This document shows positions 38,605 to 51,858 of a stretch of 64,000 nt of DNA, piece by piece. The stretch comes from Collimonas arenae (GTDB lineage Bacteria; Pseudomonadota; Gammaproteobacteria; Burkholderiales; Burkholderiaceae_D). Position 1 is the first letter of the stretch. Each line of letters starts with the position of its first letter. The position numbers and the translations under genes were made by a program. The notes below the pieces were generated by a model. That model did no database searches. It saw only the letters and a list, made by a program, of their open reading frames with translations, and had not been told where the DNA came from. Location of the stretch: NCBI RefSeq assembly GCF_001584165.1, contig NZ_CP013233.1:3976620-4040619 (forward strand). The letters are read 5' to 3'.

Positions 38605-40275
38605 TTACAGTGCAAGCAGCTCGCGCGCATGCTTGCGCGTCGTCGCAGTAATTTCAAGGCCGCCAAGCATGCGGGCGATTTCTTCGATCCGGTTCTTGGC
38701 ATCGAGGCCATCGATTGCCGACACCGTTTTGTTGCCCTGACTTTGCTTGCTGACCTGGAAATGCTGGTTGGCCTGGCTGGCTACCTGCGGCAAGTGCGTC
38801 ACGCACAACACCTGGCGATCCTGCCCAAGCCGCTTCAGCAGCCGCCCGACCACCTCGGCAACGCCGCCGCCGATGCCGCTATCGACCTCATCAAAAATCA
38901 GGGTCGGCGTTGCGGTAGAACTGGATGTGATCACCGAAATTGCCAGGGCAATCCGCGCCAACTCGCCGCCGGATGCTACTTTCGCCAGCGCCCGCGGGGC
39001 CACGCCGGCATGGCCGGCGACCAGGAATTCGACTTGCTCGACGCCATAACTAGCCGGCTCGCACGGATTCAGGGCAACCGCAAAACGGCCGCCGCTCATG
39101 CTCAAGTCCTGCATCGCCGCGGTCACCGCCGTACCCAGCGCGTTGGCCGCCTTGGCGCGCGCCTTCGACAACTTTTGCGCCAGCGCCAGATAGGCCGATT
39201 TCAATTTTTCTTCCTGCGCCCGCATGGCGTCGAGATCGCTGGCGTCGGCCAGTTGCCGCAATTGCACCGACAGCGTCTCCAGTTCCTGCGGCAATTCGTC
39301 CGGCGCCAGACGGAATTTTCGACCGGCTGAATGAATCACCTCCATCCGGTCTTCCACCTGATGCAGGCGCGCCGGATCGAGTTCGACTCGGCTCAGGTAA
39401 TCGTTTAACGCGTAGACCGCTTCCTGCAACTGGATGCGCGCCGGCTCCAGCGCTTCCAGCACCGGCTTGAGAGTGCTGTCGACATCGACCAGCTTGCTGA
39501 TTTTCTGATTCAGCGCCGACAGCTGCGACAGCATCGGCGGCGTGTCGTCTGCGTCATTTTCGGAAATCACGTTGAGCGCTTCCTGCGCGCCTTCGATCAG
39601 GCTGGCGGCATGCGACAGGCGGCTGTGCTCGTTGGTGATCTCGTCCCATTCGCCGGGCTTGACCGCCAGTTTTTCCAGTTCACCGACCTGCCATTCGAGC
39701 CGTTCGCGCTCCAGCAATACATTCTTGGCGTTGGTTTCGAATTCTTCGCGCTGGCGCGCCAGCGAACGCCAGCTCTTGAAGGCAGCGGCCACCGCCAGCA
39801 GGTCATCCTGCAAGCCAGCCTGGCCATCCAGCAGCAGCCGTTGTGCGTCGCTCTTCAGCAACGATTGGTGCGCATGCTGGCCGTGGATATCGACCAGCAT
39901 TTCACCCAGTTCGCGCAACTGCCCGGCAGTCGCCGCCACGCCGTTGATGAACGCCTTGGAACGGCCGGCATTGTCAATCACGCGACGCATCAGGATCACG
40001 CCTTCATCGCTGCTGAATTCATTGTGCTGCAACCAGACGTCGACTTCATCGGCAGCGCCGTTACCGAGCACGAACTCGGCAATCACATCCGCCTTGGCCG
40101 CGCCTTCACGCACCACACTGGCGTCGCCGCGGCCGCCCAGCGCCAGTGCCAGCGCATCGATCAGGATCGATTTGCCGGCGCCGGTTTCGCCGGTGAAAAC
40201 GGTAAAGCCGGCGGCGAACTCAAGCTCGATGGCATCGACAATGACAAAATCGCGGATGGAAAGTGTACGCAGCAT
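38605..40275 (-). CDS. recN: DNA repair protein RecN
   Basis: SMC-like ATPase of recombinational repair, 556 residues from 40275 (MLRTLSIRDFVIVD); the frame from 40356 adds 27 residues that are not RecN-like. Walker A is GETGAGKSILIDALALALGG. Long coiled coils flank the middle. The ABC signature region SGGELARIALAISVI precedes Walker B LIFDEVDSGIGG and the LCVTHLPQVASQANQHF switch. Next to nadK as in many betaproteobacteria. The repeat at 38493-38600 ends just after the stop codon. Confidence 0.94.
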   Translation of the reverse strand: MLRTLSIRDFVIVDAIELEFAAGFTVFTGETGAGKSILIDALALALGGRGDASVVREGAAKADVIAEFVLGNGAADEVDVWLQHNEFSSDEGVILMRRVIDNAGRSKAFINGVAATAGQLRELGEMLVDIHGQHAHQSLLKSDAQRLLLDGQAGLQDDLLAVAAAFKSWRSLARQREEFETNAKNVLLERERLEWQVGELEKLAVKPGEWDEITNEHSRLSHAASLIEGAQEALNVISENDADDTPPMLSQLSALNQKISKLVDVDSTLKPVLEALEPARIQLQEAVYALNDYLSRVELDPARLHQVEDRMEVIHSAGRKFRLAPDELPQELETLSVQLRQLADASDLDAMRAQEEKLKSAYLALAQKLSKARAKAANALGTAVTAAMQDLSMSGGRFAVALNPCEPASYGVEQVEFLVAGHAGVAPRALAKVASGGELARIALAISVITSSSTATPTLIFDEVDSGIGGGVAEVVGRLLKRLGQDRQVLCVTHLPQVASQANQHFQVSKQSQGNKTVSAIDGLDAKNRIEEIARMLGGLEITATTRKHARELLAL

Positions 40276-40318
40276 GGGAGTCTGGAAATGGCTTAAAAAT
40301 AGGTACGGGGATTCAGAA

Positions 40319-40350
40319 TAAAACACGACGCCGACCTGAGGCGACGTCGT
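40319..40350 (-). terminator. Terminator after nadK
   Basis: acgacgccg (40325-40333) pairs with cgacgtcgt (40342-40350) with one mismatch; on the minus strand the hairpin is followed by TGTTTTATTC. It sits in the 136-bp gap between nadK and recN, 62 bases after the nadK stop. Confidence 0.6.
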
Positions 40351-40411
40351 TATCAAAATGCATCAATGGCTTAACAATGGCGTATTTGCCATTGTCTCGC
40401 TCATCAATAGT

Positions 40412-41341
40412 TTACTTCAGCTTGCCTTCTGCCGACGGATACTCGTTCCAGTGCAGCTTTTGCCGCAAGGTGTCGTAATAGCTCCAGCCGGCGGGATGCA
40501 GAAAGGTGATCGTGTGCTCTGAGCGTCGCACAAGTATGCGGTCGCCGTGTTGCAGGCTGGCCAGCGATTGCATATCAAAATTGACACTGATATCGCGGCC
40601 GTTGACGATTTCAATCACGATCTCACTACTGTCGGGAATCACGATCGGGCGGTTCGACAACGCATGTGGCGCAATCGGCACCAACACCATGCCGCCCAGC
40701 GATGGATGCAGCAACGGACCGCCAGCCGACAGCGCGTACGCAGTGGAGCCGGTCGGGGTTGCCACGATCAGGCCGTCGGAGCGCTGGTTGTACATGAAGC
40801 GGCCATCCACCTCGACCATCAACTCCACCATGCCGGAAGCGGCGCCGCGCGACACCACCACATCGTTGAACGCCAGCGCGCTGAAAATCTGCTGGTCCTC
40901 GCGCATCACCACACCCTGCAGCAGGCTGCGCCGTTCCGATTCGACCATGCCGTCAAGCATGTCGGCCAGCACCGGCAGCATCCGCTCCAGCGAGATATCG
41001 GTGATGAATCCGAGCCGGCCCTGGTTGATGCCGATCAACGGCACATCGTAGGGCGCCAACTGGCGGGCGATACCGAGCATGGTGCCGTCGCCGCCGACGA
41101 TAATCGCGGCATCGGCCTGCTCGCCGATCTGCGCCGGTGTCATCGCAGCAATGCCAGCCATGGAAACATTCTGTGCAGTCTCGGCTTCGAGCACGACATG
41201 ATGGCCGCGGCTCTGCAAAAACCCGATGATTTCGGTCAGCGATTCGGAAATGCCGACGGCAAAATACTTGCCGACGATCGCAATGGTTTTTGGCGAAGGA
41301 TCGGACAAATCCGGCTGAGAAGGTAATTTTATAGGCCACAT
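40412..41341 (-). CDS. nadK: NAD kinase
   Basis: Phosphorylates NAD to NADP with ATP or polyphosphate. The motif [18 protein letters not shown] is the GGDG family signature, and the second block is [24 protein letters not shown] choose 41341 ([11 protein letters not shown], 309 residues), since the frame beginning at 41548 includes 69 unrelated residues. Another possible start at 41374 ([12 protein letters not shown]) overlaps the HAD start codon on the other strand. Neither start has a strong ribosome site. Confidence 0.92.
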   Translation of the reverse strand: MWPIKLPSQPDLSDPSPKTIAIVGKYFAVGISESLTEIIGFLQSRGHHVVLEAETAQNVSMAGIAAMTPAQIGEQADAAIIVGGDGTMLGIARQLAPYDVPLIGINQGRLGFITDISLERMLPVLADMLDGMVESERRSLLQGVVMREDQQIFSALAFNDVVVSRGAASGMVELMVEVDGRFMYNQRSDGLIVATPTGSTAYALSAGGPLLHPSLGGMVLVPIAPHALSNRPIVIPDSSEIVIEIVNGRDISVNFDMQSLASLQHGDRILVRRSEHTITFLHPAGWSYYDTLRQKLHWNEYPSAEGKLK

Positions 41342-41372
41342 GCTGGCGATTAGACCATAATTTAGGCTTGCC

Positions 41373-42119
41373 ATGAAGGATACGCACATGCACCGCACGA
41401 ATAATTCGCCGACTCTGTTCGGCAAGCCGCCTGCCATCAAGGCGGTCCTGTTCGACCTCGACGATACGCTCTGGCCGATCGGCCCGGTGATCGCGCGCGC
41501 CGAACAATTATTGTTTGAATGGCTAGTCGACAATGCTCCCGCCGTCACCCGTCAATCCAGTATCGACAGCTTGCGCCAACGCCGTATGGAGCTGGCCGCG
41601 ACCGACCCGGCGTTGCGGATCGACCTGTGGAAATTGCGCCATGCCGTCCTCACTGAAGCGTTTGCTGGCGTCGGCGAAGATGTCCGTAAGGTAGATGCCG
41701 CGATGGACGTGTTTTCCGAAGCACGCCATGCGGTAACGCCATTCGCCGATGTGCAGCCGGCACTGGCCCGGCTGCAGCGTCGCGTGCTGCTGGGTACGGT
41801 GTCGAACGGCTTCGCCGATCTCGGCAAGATCGGCTTGGCGCAACATTTCCAGACCTCGATCGCAGCCCACCGCTTCGGCCGCGCCAAGCCCGATCCGGCG
41901 ATTTTCCACGCTGCCTGTGCCGCGCTGCAAGTTGCCCCCGAAGAAACCGTGTATGCCGGCGACGATCCGCTACTGGACGTGGCAGGCGCCCAGCAAGCCG
42001 GGTTGCAGGCGGTCTGGATCAATCGCTTCGACCGGGTGCTGCCGGACGGCATCACGGCACAAGCGAGCTTTACCAGCCTGGAACAGCTGGAGGCGTGGCT
42101 AGAGCAAACTAGGGACTGA
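41373..42119 (+). CDS. HAD-IA family hydrolase
   Basis: A 248-residue phosphatase-like protein. Motif [14 protein letters not shown], motif [13 protein letters not shown], motif [14 protein letters not shown] and [17 protein letters not shown] all fit the haloacid dehalogenase fold with an alpha-helical cap between motifs I and II. Substrate unknown. It is divergent from nadK, with its start close to or overlapping that gene. A second Met (41388) could be the true start. Confidence 0.88.
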   Translation: MKDTHMHRTNNSPTLFGKPPAIKAVLFDLDDTLWPIGPVIARAEQLLFEWLVDNAPAVTRQSSIDSLRQRRMELAATDPALRIDLWKLRHAVLTEAFAGVGEDVRKVDAAMDVFSEARHAVTPFADVQPALARLQRRVLLGTVSNGFADLGKIGLAQHFQTSIAAHRFGRAKPDPAIFHAACAALQVAPEETVYAGDDPLLDVAGAQQAGLQAVWINRFDRVLPDGITAQASFTSLEQLEAWLEQTRD

Positions 42120-42227
42120 TAACAAAAACAGTGTATAAGTGCATCCATAAGCCGCTGGCAAGCTAACTCGTGGGGTTCTACCATTTTTGATACACCATAC
42201 TGCCGGTTGGTACACTAAAATACTGAT

Positions 42228-43250
42228 ATGCAACTAGATAACCGCGCCCAAACCCTGCTCAAAGCCCTGGTCGAACGATATATCGCCGACGGCCAACCGG
42301 TGGGCTCGCGCGCCTTGTCCAAAATTTCAGGCCTGGAGCTGTCGCCGGCGACCATCCGCAACATCATGGCCGACCTGGAAGAGATGGGCTTTGTCGCCAG
42401 TCCCCACACCTCGGCCGGACGAGTGCCCACGCCGCGCGGCTACCGCATGTTTGTCGACACCCTGCTGACGGTCGATCCGATCGACGAGACCGCGCTGGAA
42501 TCGAAAATGCAGGCGCGCCTGCAGCCGAATTCGCAGCAGAAAATCATTACCAACGCGGCGCAGGTGCTGTCCTCGCTGTCACACTTTGCGGGCGTGGTGC
42601 TGACGCCGCGGCGCGAATCGATTTTCCAGCAGATTGAATTCCTGCGGCTGTCGGAAAAACGTATCTTGCTGGTGATCGTCAGCCCCAACGGCGATGTCCA
42701 GAATCGCTTGCTACTGACCGATGTCGATTACAGTCCCGCGAAACTGGTGCAAGCAGCCAATTACATCAATCAGCATTACGGTGGCCTCAGCATCGATGAC
42801 GTCCGCCTGCGCCTGCAGAGCGAATTGCGCAAGCTGCGTGACGATATGACTTGGCTGATGCAGGCTGCGGTCGAAGCCGGTAGCGACGCCATGACCGACA
42901 ACAGCGACGAAGTAGTGATTTCGGGCGAGCGCAACCTGCTCAGTGTGACCGATCTGTCTTCCAACATGGATTCCCTGCGTAAGCTGTTCGACATGTTTGA
43001 ACAAAAGACCAGCCTGATGCAATTGCTCGACATCTCCGGCAAGGCGACCGGCGTGCAGATTTTCATCGGCGGCGAATCGCAGTTGGTGCCGATGGATGAA
43101 ATGAGCGTAGTCACGGCGCCGTATGAAGTCAACGGCAAGATCGTCGGCACGTTGGGCGTGATCGGACCTACCCGCATGGCTTACGAACGGGTGATCCCGA
43201 TCGTCAACATCACCGCGAAGCTATTGTCGAACGCACTGAGCCACAGCTAA
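42228..43250 (+). CDS. hrcA: Heat-inducible transcription repressor HrcA
   Basis: Represses heat-shock genes by binding CIRCE elements, with GroEL as its stability sensor. The 340-residue protein opens with a winged helix ([20 protein letters not shown], then [20 protein letters not shown] and [16 protein letters not shown]), then the GAF-like and dimerisation domains. I see no CIRCE sequence (TTAGCACTC-N9-GAGTGCTAA) upstream of grpE, dnaK or hrcA, so its target is presumably groESL elsewhere. Confidence 0.94.
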   Translation: MQLDNRAQTLLKALVERYIADGQPVGSRALSKISGLELSPATIRNIMADLEEMGFVASPHTSAGRVPTPRGYRMFVDTLLTVDPIDETALESKMQARLQPNSQQKIITNAAQVLSSLSHFAGVVLTPRRESIFQQIEFLRLSEKRILLVIVSPNGDVQNRLLLTDVDYSPAKLVQAANYINQHYGGLSIDDVRLRLQSELRKLRDDMTWLMQAAVEAGSDAMTDNSDEVVISGERNLLSVTDLSSNMDSLRKLFDMFEQKTSLMQLLDISGKATGVQIFIGGESQLVPMDEMSVVTAPYEVNGKIVGTLGVIGPTRMAYERVIPIVNITAKLLSNALSHS

Positions 43251-43272
43251 GCAGCGTCAACCGCACCGGCAC

Positions 43273-43635
43273 ATGTCCCGCAACGACGCGCTCATCGACT
43301 ACATCCATGAATTGTTGACGCCTCTGGGCGCGATCAGCGTCCGCAGGATGTTTGGCGGCTACGGCATCTACCATGACGGCGTGATGATTGGCATCGTGTT
43401 CGATGGCGATCTGTTTCTCAAGGTCGACGACGCAACCCGACCGCAATTTGCCGCCGCCGGCTGCAGGCCGTTCGTCTATGAAAGCAGGGGGAAGCAGATC
43501 GAGACGAGCTACTGGTCAGCGCCTGAAGAGGCGCTGGATTCACCCCCGGCGATGCTGCCGTGGGCGCGCTTGGCCTATGCTGCGGCGCTGCGCAAGGCAA
43601 ATGCCAAGCCAGCAGGCAAGCCGCGCAAACGCTGA
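43273..43635 (+). CDS. TfoX N-terminal domain protein
   Basis: A 120-residue protein comprising the TfoX/Sxy N-terminal domain only: LLTPLGAISVRRMFGGYGIY, MIGIVFDGDLFLKVD, and YWSAPEEALDSPPAMLPWARLAYAAA. The C-terminal TfoX domain is absent, so the competence-regulator role of full TfoX should not be assumed. The tail is basic (KPAGKPRKR). It lies 22 bp after hrcA and is convergent with fur. Confidence 0.88.
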   Translation: MSRNDALIDYIHELLTPLGAISVRRMFGGYGIYHDGVMIGIVFDGDLFLKVDDATRPQFAAAGCRPFVYESRGKQIETSYWSAPEEALDSPPAMLPWARLAYAAALRKANAKPAGKPRKR

Positions 43636-43669
43636 AAAACAATCAGATTAAGGACAATCGCCCCTTGAA

Positions 43670-44098
43670 CTATTGACCTTTTTTCTTGCGGCAATCACGG
43701 CAATGACCGTACAAGGCCAGCGCATGGTCGGCAATTTCGAAACCGTGGTCCTTGGCGACGATTTTCTGGCGCTTTTCAATTTCTTCGTCGTAAAACTCTT
43801 CGACCAGGCCGCAGTCCAGGCAAACCAGATGGTCGTGATGCGAGCCTTCGTTGAGCTCGAACACAGCCTTACCGGTTTCAAAGTGGTTGCGCTGCAACAG
43901 TCCAGCTTGTTCAAATTGGGTCAATACGCGATAGACAGTTGCCAAACCGACATCGAGATTATCGCTCAGCAAAATTTTATACACGTCTTCAGCGCTCAGG
44001 TGACGCACCTCGCTATTCTGGAAAATTTCCAGGATTTTAAGTCGTGGCAACGTGGCTTTGAGGCCGCTGGCTTTCAGTTCGGATGGATTGTTCGGCAT
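43670..44098 (-). CDS. fur: Ferric uptake regulator Fur
   Basis: Iron-responsive repressor, 142 residues. The winged helix includes [28 protein letters not shown]. Metal-binding residues lie in [14 protein letters not shown] (His cluster and first CxxC-type pair), and the second pair is in [10 protein letters not shown]. It is divergent from bamE as in most Burkholderiales. It probably controls the hemP-bfr iron locus at 56-60 kb, where a Fur-box-like palindrome is present. Confidence 0.96.
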   Translation of the reverse strand: MPNNPSELKASGLKATLPRLKILEIFQNSEVRHLSAEDVYKILLSDNLDVGLATVYRVLTQFEQAGLLQRNHFETGKAVFELNEGSHHDHLVCLDCGLVEEFYDEEIEKRQKIVAKDHGFEIADHALALYGHCRDCRKKKGQ

Positions 44099-44172
44099 GT
44101 TTTGGTCACAAATGGATGATCTGCTTTATCATATAGCGTTTTAGCACAGTTGCTCAATCAATTGAGATCCTT

Positions 44173-44763
44173 ATGCGAATGTTGCTCTCCCCTGTCCGTA
44201 CCTCCGCTTTGACCGCTGCAGTTGTCTTGATGGCCGCTTTGGCCGGCTGCGCCTCGAAAAATCCCTTGATCGACGGCTCTCCCGCCGCAGCGCCAGTCAA
44301 TACCGACGCTGCCTTGGCACCGGCACCTGTTGTCAGCACAGACGACGGCAGCGGTGTCCAGACCGTCAAGCATCGTCGCTTCCTTGGCATTTTTTCCCCA
44401 TATCGCATCGATATCCAGCAAGGAAACTTTGTCTCGAAAGAAATGCTGGCGCAAGTTAAAGAAGGCATGACCCGCGAACAGGTGCGCTTTGCGCTGGGCA
44501 CGCCGTTGCTGACGGATATTTTCCATGCTGATCGCTGGGATTACGTGTTCCGCCTGCAAAAAGGCAATGGTGAAGTCACTTCCAGCAAAGTGACCGCGTT
44601 CTTCAATGGCAATCTGCTGAGCCGGATCGAAGGCGGCAACCTGCCGACCGAAACCGACTACCTGGCGCGGATTTCCGGCGGCGCCGCAGAAGCCAAGAAG
44701 AGTGTGAAGAATGTCGAGATAGCGCCGTCGGTGCCGGCAGCTCCCGCTCCTTCGAAAAACTGA
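44173..44763 (+). CDS. bamE: Outer-membrane lipoprotein BamE/OmlA
   Basis: Lipoprotein of the BAM complex that inserts outer-membrane proteins. The signal peptide ends in a lipobox (ALAGC, Cys at residue 26). An Ala/Pro linker leads to the SmpA/OmlA domain: FSPYRIDIQQGNFVSKEMLAQVKEGMTREQVRFALGTPLLTDIFH, with the GMTxxQVRxxLGTP block, then WDYVFRL. The C-terminal tail is Ala/Pro/Lys-rich and extends beyond the core domain. Divergent from fur. Confidence 0.92.
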   Translation: MRMLLSPVRTSALTAAVVLMAALAGCASKNPLIDGSPAAAPVNTDAALAPAPVVSTDDGSGVQTVKHRRFLGIFSPYRIDIQQGNFVSKEMLAQVKEGMTREQVRFALGTPLLTDIFHADRWDYVFRLQKGNGEVTSSKVTAFFNGNLLSRIEGGNLPTETDYLARISGGAAEAKKSVKNVEIAPSVPAAPAPSKN

Positions 44764-44874
44764 TTATTTTTTGTTGCGGGACAGGATGCAGGCAACGCCG
44801 CAATGCGGCGGGCTTGGCTGTCTCCAATCAGACTGCAAGTTAACAGACCAACCGTACAGATCGTCGATTTAATA

Positions 44875-45681
44875 ATGACTCAGATGAAAATTGCCGTTGC
44901 AGGTGCTTCGGGGCGCATGGGGCGCATGCTGGTGGAAGCTATCCAGAACGCCGACGATGCAGTACTCGCCGGTGCGCTCGGCGTACCGGATGCGCCGGAA
45001 CTGGGCACCGATGCCGCTGCATTTCTCGGCCAGCCCGCCAACGTCCTGATCGAATCCGACCTGGCCAAAGGCCTGGCTGGGGCTGACTACCTGATCGACT
45101 TCACCCGTCCGGAAGGAACGCTGAAGCATCTCGAATACTGCGCCGCCCACGGCATCAAGATGGTCATCGGCACCACCGGTTTCGACGAAGCCGGCAAGGC
45201 AGCGATTGCCGCCGCCGGCAAGAAGACCGCAATTGTGTTTGCCCCAAACATGAGTGTCGGCGTCAACGTCACGATGAAGCTGCTGGAACTGGCCGCCAAG
45301 AGTTTTTCGCACGGTTACGATATCGAAATCATTGAAGCGCATCACCGCCACAAGGTCGACGCCCCATCCGGCACGGCATTGATGATGGGTGAAGTGATCG
45401 CTAACGCACAGGGCCGCAAGCTGGACGATGTCGCGGTCTACGCGCGCGAAGGCGTCACCGGTGAACGCGATCCGTCATCGATCGGCTTTGCTGCGATCCG
45501 CGGCGGCGATATCGTTGGCGATCACACCGTCCTGTTTGCAGGCATCGGCGAACGCATTGAAATCACGCACAAGTCTTCCAGCCGCGTCACTTACGCTCAC
45601 GGCAGCTTGCGCGCGGCACGTTTCCTGCGCGACAAGAGTAGCGGCTTGTTCGACATGCAGGATGTGCTGGGTCTGCGCTGA
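44875..45681 (+). CDS. dapB: 4-hydroxy-tetrahydrodipicolinate reductase
   Basis: Reduces HTPA to tetrahydrodipicolinate in lysine and meso-DAP synthesis. The 268-residue sequence starts at 44875 ([19 protein letters not shown]); the frame from 44803 adds 24 unrelated residues. The Rossmann loop [20 protein letters not shown] and the active-site block [18 protein letters not shown] are all present. It is followed by the exbB-like gene after 118 bp. Confidence 0.96.
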   Translation: MTQMKIAVAGASGRMGRMLVEAIQNADDAVLAGALGVPDAPELGTDAAAFLGQPANVLIESDLAKGLAGADYLIDFTRPEGTLKHLEYCAAHGIKMVIGTTGFDEAGKAAIAAAGKKTAIVFAPNMSVGVNVTMKLLELAAKSFSHGYDIEIIEAHHRHKVDAPSGTALMMGEVIANAQGRKLDDVAVYAREGVTGERDPSSIGFAAIRGGDIVGDHTVLFAGIGERIEITHKSSSRVTYAHGSLRAARFLRDKSSGLFDMQDVLGLR

Positions 45682-45799
45682 AATGCCGATGAACCTGAAT
45701 CGGCACAATTGACTCCAACTGCGTGTAGATAGGCGGCGACAAGTCGCCTGCCGCACGCTGATGCTGGTTTTGCAATAAATACTTTCTCGGATCGACGAC

Positions 45800-46492
45800 A
45801 TGGATCAATCTCTCGGACTGGCGCGATATTGGGCGCAAACTGACGCGGTTTCTCACTCGGTGGCTTATGTGCTGGTGCTGATGTCGGTGGTCAGCTGGTT
45901 TTATATCCTGTCGAAAACCTGGAGTTCCTGGCGCATCCGCCGCAGCGCAGCAGCACTGGACGATTTTTGGCAAGCCTCGACGCTGGAAGTCGCGATTGCC
46001 GGCATCAAGCCTTTCGATACCGAAAATGTCTATTCGCCGCTCGCCAGCCAAGCGGCCGATGCCGCCGCCATCAAACCGCCGGCGCCCGGCACGCCCGCAG
46101 CATCGCTGAACGCTGCATCCGATCCGGGTGAGCTGATCACGCGCACCCTGCGCCGCGAAATCAACCGCGTTTCCTCGCGCCTGGAAAGCGGCCTGACCTT
46201 GCTGGCATCGGTCGGTTCGACCGCGCCGTTCGTCGGCTTGTTCGGTACGGTCTGGGGCATTTATCATGCACTGGAGGCGGTTTCCAGCGCTGGCACCATC
46301 CAGATCGACAAAGTCGCCGGCCCGGTGGGCGAGGCGCTGATCATGACCGCGCTGGGCCTGGTGGTAGCGATACCTGCGGTGCTGGCCTATAACGCATTCA
46401 CCCGGGTCAATCGGATCACGCTGGCTGAGCTCGATGCTTTTGCGCACGACCTGCATGCTTTCCTGACAACCGGCAGCCGGGTCGGCAAGTAA
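45800..46492 (+). CDS. MotA/TolQ/ExbB-type proton channel protein (pair 1)
   Basis: A 230-residue inner-membrane protein with three helices (SVAYVLVLMSVVSWFYILS near the N terminus; SVGSTAPFVGLFGTVWGIYHAL; EALIMTALGLVVAIPAVLAYN). FVGLFGTVWGIYHAL is the ExbB/TolQ signature. It is followed by an ExbD-type gene, but no TonB or TolA is adjacent, so the pair may energise a different partner or share the TonB at 57108. Between dapB and leuS it matches the usual Burkholderiales layout. Confidence 0.9.
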   Translation: MDQSLGLARYWAQTDAVSHSVAYVLVLMSVVSWFYILSKTWSSWRIRRSAAALDDFWQASTLEVAIAGIKPFDTENVYSPLASQAADAAAIKPPAPGTPAASLNAASDPGELITRTLRREINRVSSRLESGLTLLASVGSTAPFVGLFGTVWGIYHALEAVSSAGTIQIDKVAGPVGEALIMTALGLVVAIPAVLAYNAFTRVNRITLAELDAFAHDLHAFLTTGSRVGK

Positions 46493-46533
46493 TCATTTGC
46501 CCATCTGCACGTAGCGACTAAGAGGAGCAAACC

Positions 46534-50032
<3,499 letters not shown>

Positions 50033-50091
50033 CTCGCGGTGCGGCCGGACTAGCCAGTCCGGCCTTCAATCTTGAAACAAGGAATGCCCGA

Positions 50092-50717
50092 ATGCTGAAT
50101 AGAATGTCTCTCGGAATGTCTGCAGCCTCCCGTTCTTGGTTGCGCTGGCCGTTGCTGCTGCTTACGGCGCGCTGCTGTCTGCCTGCGGCTTCCATCTGCG
50201 CACTTCGGCAAACCTGCCATTCAAATCGATCTACATGACCTTCGGCGCGACCTCGCCGCTCGGCGTGGAATTGAAGCGCAATATCCTGGCCAGCGGTAAT
50301 ACGGTCGTGCTGCCGACTGAGGAAGGCGCCGAGGCGACCTTGCAAGTGCTAGCTGAAACCCGTGAGAAAGTCGTTCTGATCCTTAACAGCCAAGGCCGGG
50401 CCAGCGAATATCTGCTGTATTACAAGCTGACCTTCCGTGTGCTCGATGCCAACAAGAAAGAATTGCTGCCACCGACACAGATCACGTTGAAGCGCGATAT
50501 CAGTTATAACTCGTCGCAGGAATTGTCGAAAGCTGCGGAAGAGGTGCTGCTGTACCGCGACATGCAGACCGACATGGTCCAGCAGATCCTGCGCCGTCTG
50601 GCCGCGATCAAGAGCGGCGTGCCGACCCAGGTCGAACCGTCGGAGCAACCGCCGGCCGGCAATCAAGCAGATCAGCAAGCAACACCGGCGCCTGCTGCTG
50701 CGCCGGCAGTTAAGTAA
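50092..50717 (+). CDS. lptE: LPS-assembly lipoprotein LptE (apparent frameshift)
   Basis: Outer-membrane lipoprotein that plugs LptD in lipopolysaccharide transport. Read in the second frame, LVALAVAAAYGALLSACGFHLR is the signal peptide with its lipobox Cys and the GFHLR start typical of LptE. No ATG precedes it in that frame. If one T is restored at 50136-50137 (TTCTTGG to TTCTTTGG), the ATG at 50092, with AAGGAA upstream, runs through to the signal peptide and gives 208 residues. The rest (SIYMTFGATSPLG, ITLKRDISYNSSQ, YRDMQTDMVQQILRRLAAI) is normal LptE. Confidence 0.85.
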
Positions 50718-50729
50718 CAGGATCCGGCA

Positions 50730-51749
50730 ATGCAACTGCGTTTTGACGCGCTCGACGGCCATCTGGCCAAAACTCTAGCGCCCTTGTATGTGATCACCAG
50801 CGACGAGCATCTGCTGGCGCTGGAGGCATCCGACAAGATTCGCAAGAGCGCACGCGCCAACGGCTGCAGCGAGCGCGATGTGCTGGTGGTCGACCGCAGC
50901 TTCAAATGGGGCGAATTGCTGGCGGCCAACCAGTCGCAATCGCTATTCGGCGACAAGAAACTGGTCGAACTACGGATTCCCGGCGGCAAACCCGGCAAAG
51001 ACGGCGGCCAGGCCCTGCAAAACTACGCAGCCACACTGAATCCAGACAACGTCACGATCATCAGCCTGCCCAAACTCGACTGGGCCACGCAAAAGGCGGC
51101 CTGGGTCGCCAGCCTGCAGCAGGCTGCAGTGTATATCGACATTCCGCTGGTGGAGCGCTCCCATCTGCCGAGCTGGATCGGCGTGCGGCTGGCGGCACAA
51201 CAGCAAAGCGCCGACCGCCAGTCGCTGGATTTCATCGCCGACCGGGTCGAGGGTAACCTGCTGGCAGCGCACCAGGAAATCCAGAAACTGGCTTTGCTGC
51301 ACCCACCCGGCAAGTTGAGCTTCGAACAGTGCCACGATGCAGTACTCAACGTCGCGCGCTATGATGTATTCAAGCTGAACGAAGCCATGCTGGTCGGCGA
51401 TGCGACGCGCCTGGTGCGCATGATGGACGGCCTGAAAGGCGAAGGCGAAGCGCTGCCGCTGGTGCTGTGGGCGGTCTCGGAAGAAATCCGCACCTTGCTG
51501 AAATTGAAATCGGCGGCTGCGCAAGGACGGCCGATTGCAGCGCTGCTCAAGGAATACCGGATCTGGGGGCCGCGCGAACGCCTGATGGAACCGGCGTTAC
51601 GGCGCCTGAGCGTGGCGACGCTGGAAGCCGCGTTGAAAGACGCGGCGCAGGTCGACAAGATGGTCAAGGGCTTGCGCGCCAAGGCGTTTTCCGGCGATGC
51701 ATGGGATGCCTTGCTGCAGCTCGGGCTGAAAGTTGCACGACCTCAGTGA
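50730..51749 (+). CDS. holA: DNA polymerase III delta subunit
   Basis: Clamp-loader subunit that opens the beta clamp. A 339-residue protein: YVITSDEHLLALEASDKIR at the N terminus, SLFGDKKLVELRIPGGKPGKDGG in the ATPase-like domain, FIADRVEGNLLAAHQEIQKLALL, and the C-terminal LPLVLWAVSEEIRTLLKL. These are the conserved HolA blocks. It follows lptE by 12 bp, which is the classic leuS-lptE-holA order. Confidence 0.94.
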   Translation: MQLRFDALDGHLAKTLAPLYVITSDEHLLALEASDKIRKSARANGCSERDVLVVDRSFKWGELLAANQSQSLFGDKKLVELRIPGGKPGKDGGQALQNYAATLNPDNVTIISLPKLDWATQKAAWVASLQQAAVYIDIPLVERSHLPSWIGVRLAAQQQSADRQSLDFIADRVEGNLLAAHQEIQKLALLHPPGKLSFEQCHDAVLNVARYDVFKLNEAMLVGDATRLVRMMDGLKGEGEALPLVLWAVSEEIRTLLKLKSAAAQGRPIAALLKEYRIWGPRERLMEPALRRLSVATLEAALKDAAQVDKMVKGLRAKAFSGDAWDALLQLGLKVARPQ

Positions 51750-51858
51750 TGCATTGCGCATGACGGCCGGATCCTGGCGGCCACAGAAGGCAGGAAAACC
51801 AGACGCTTAAAAACCGAGCTATATCAACAGAGATGTATAGACAGAGATACATAGACAG

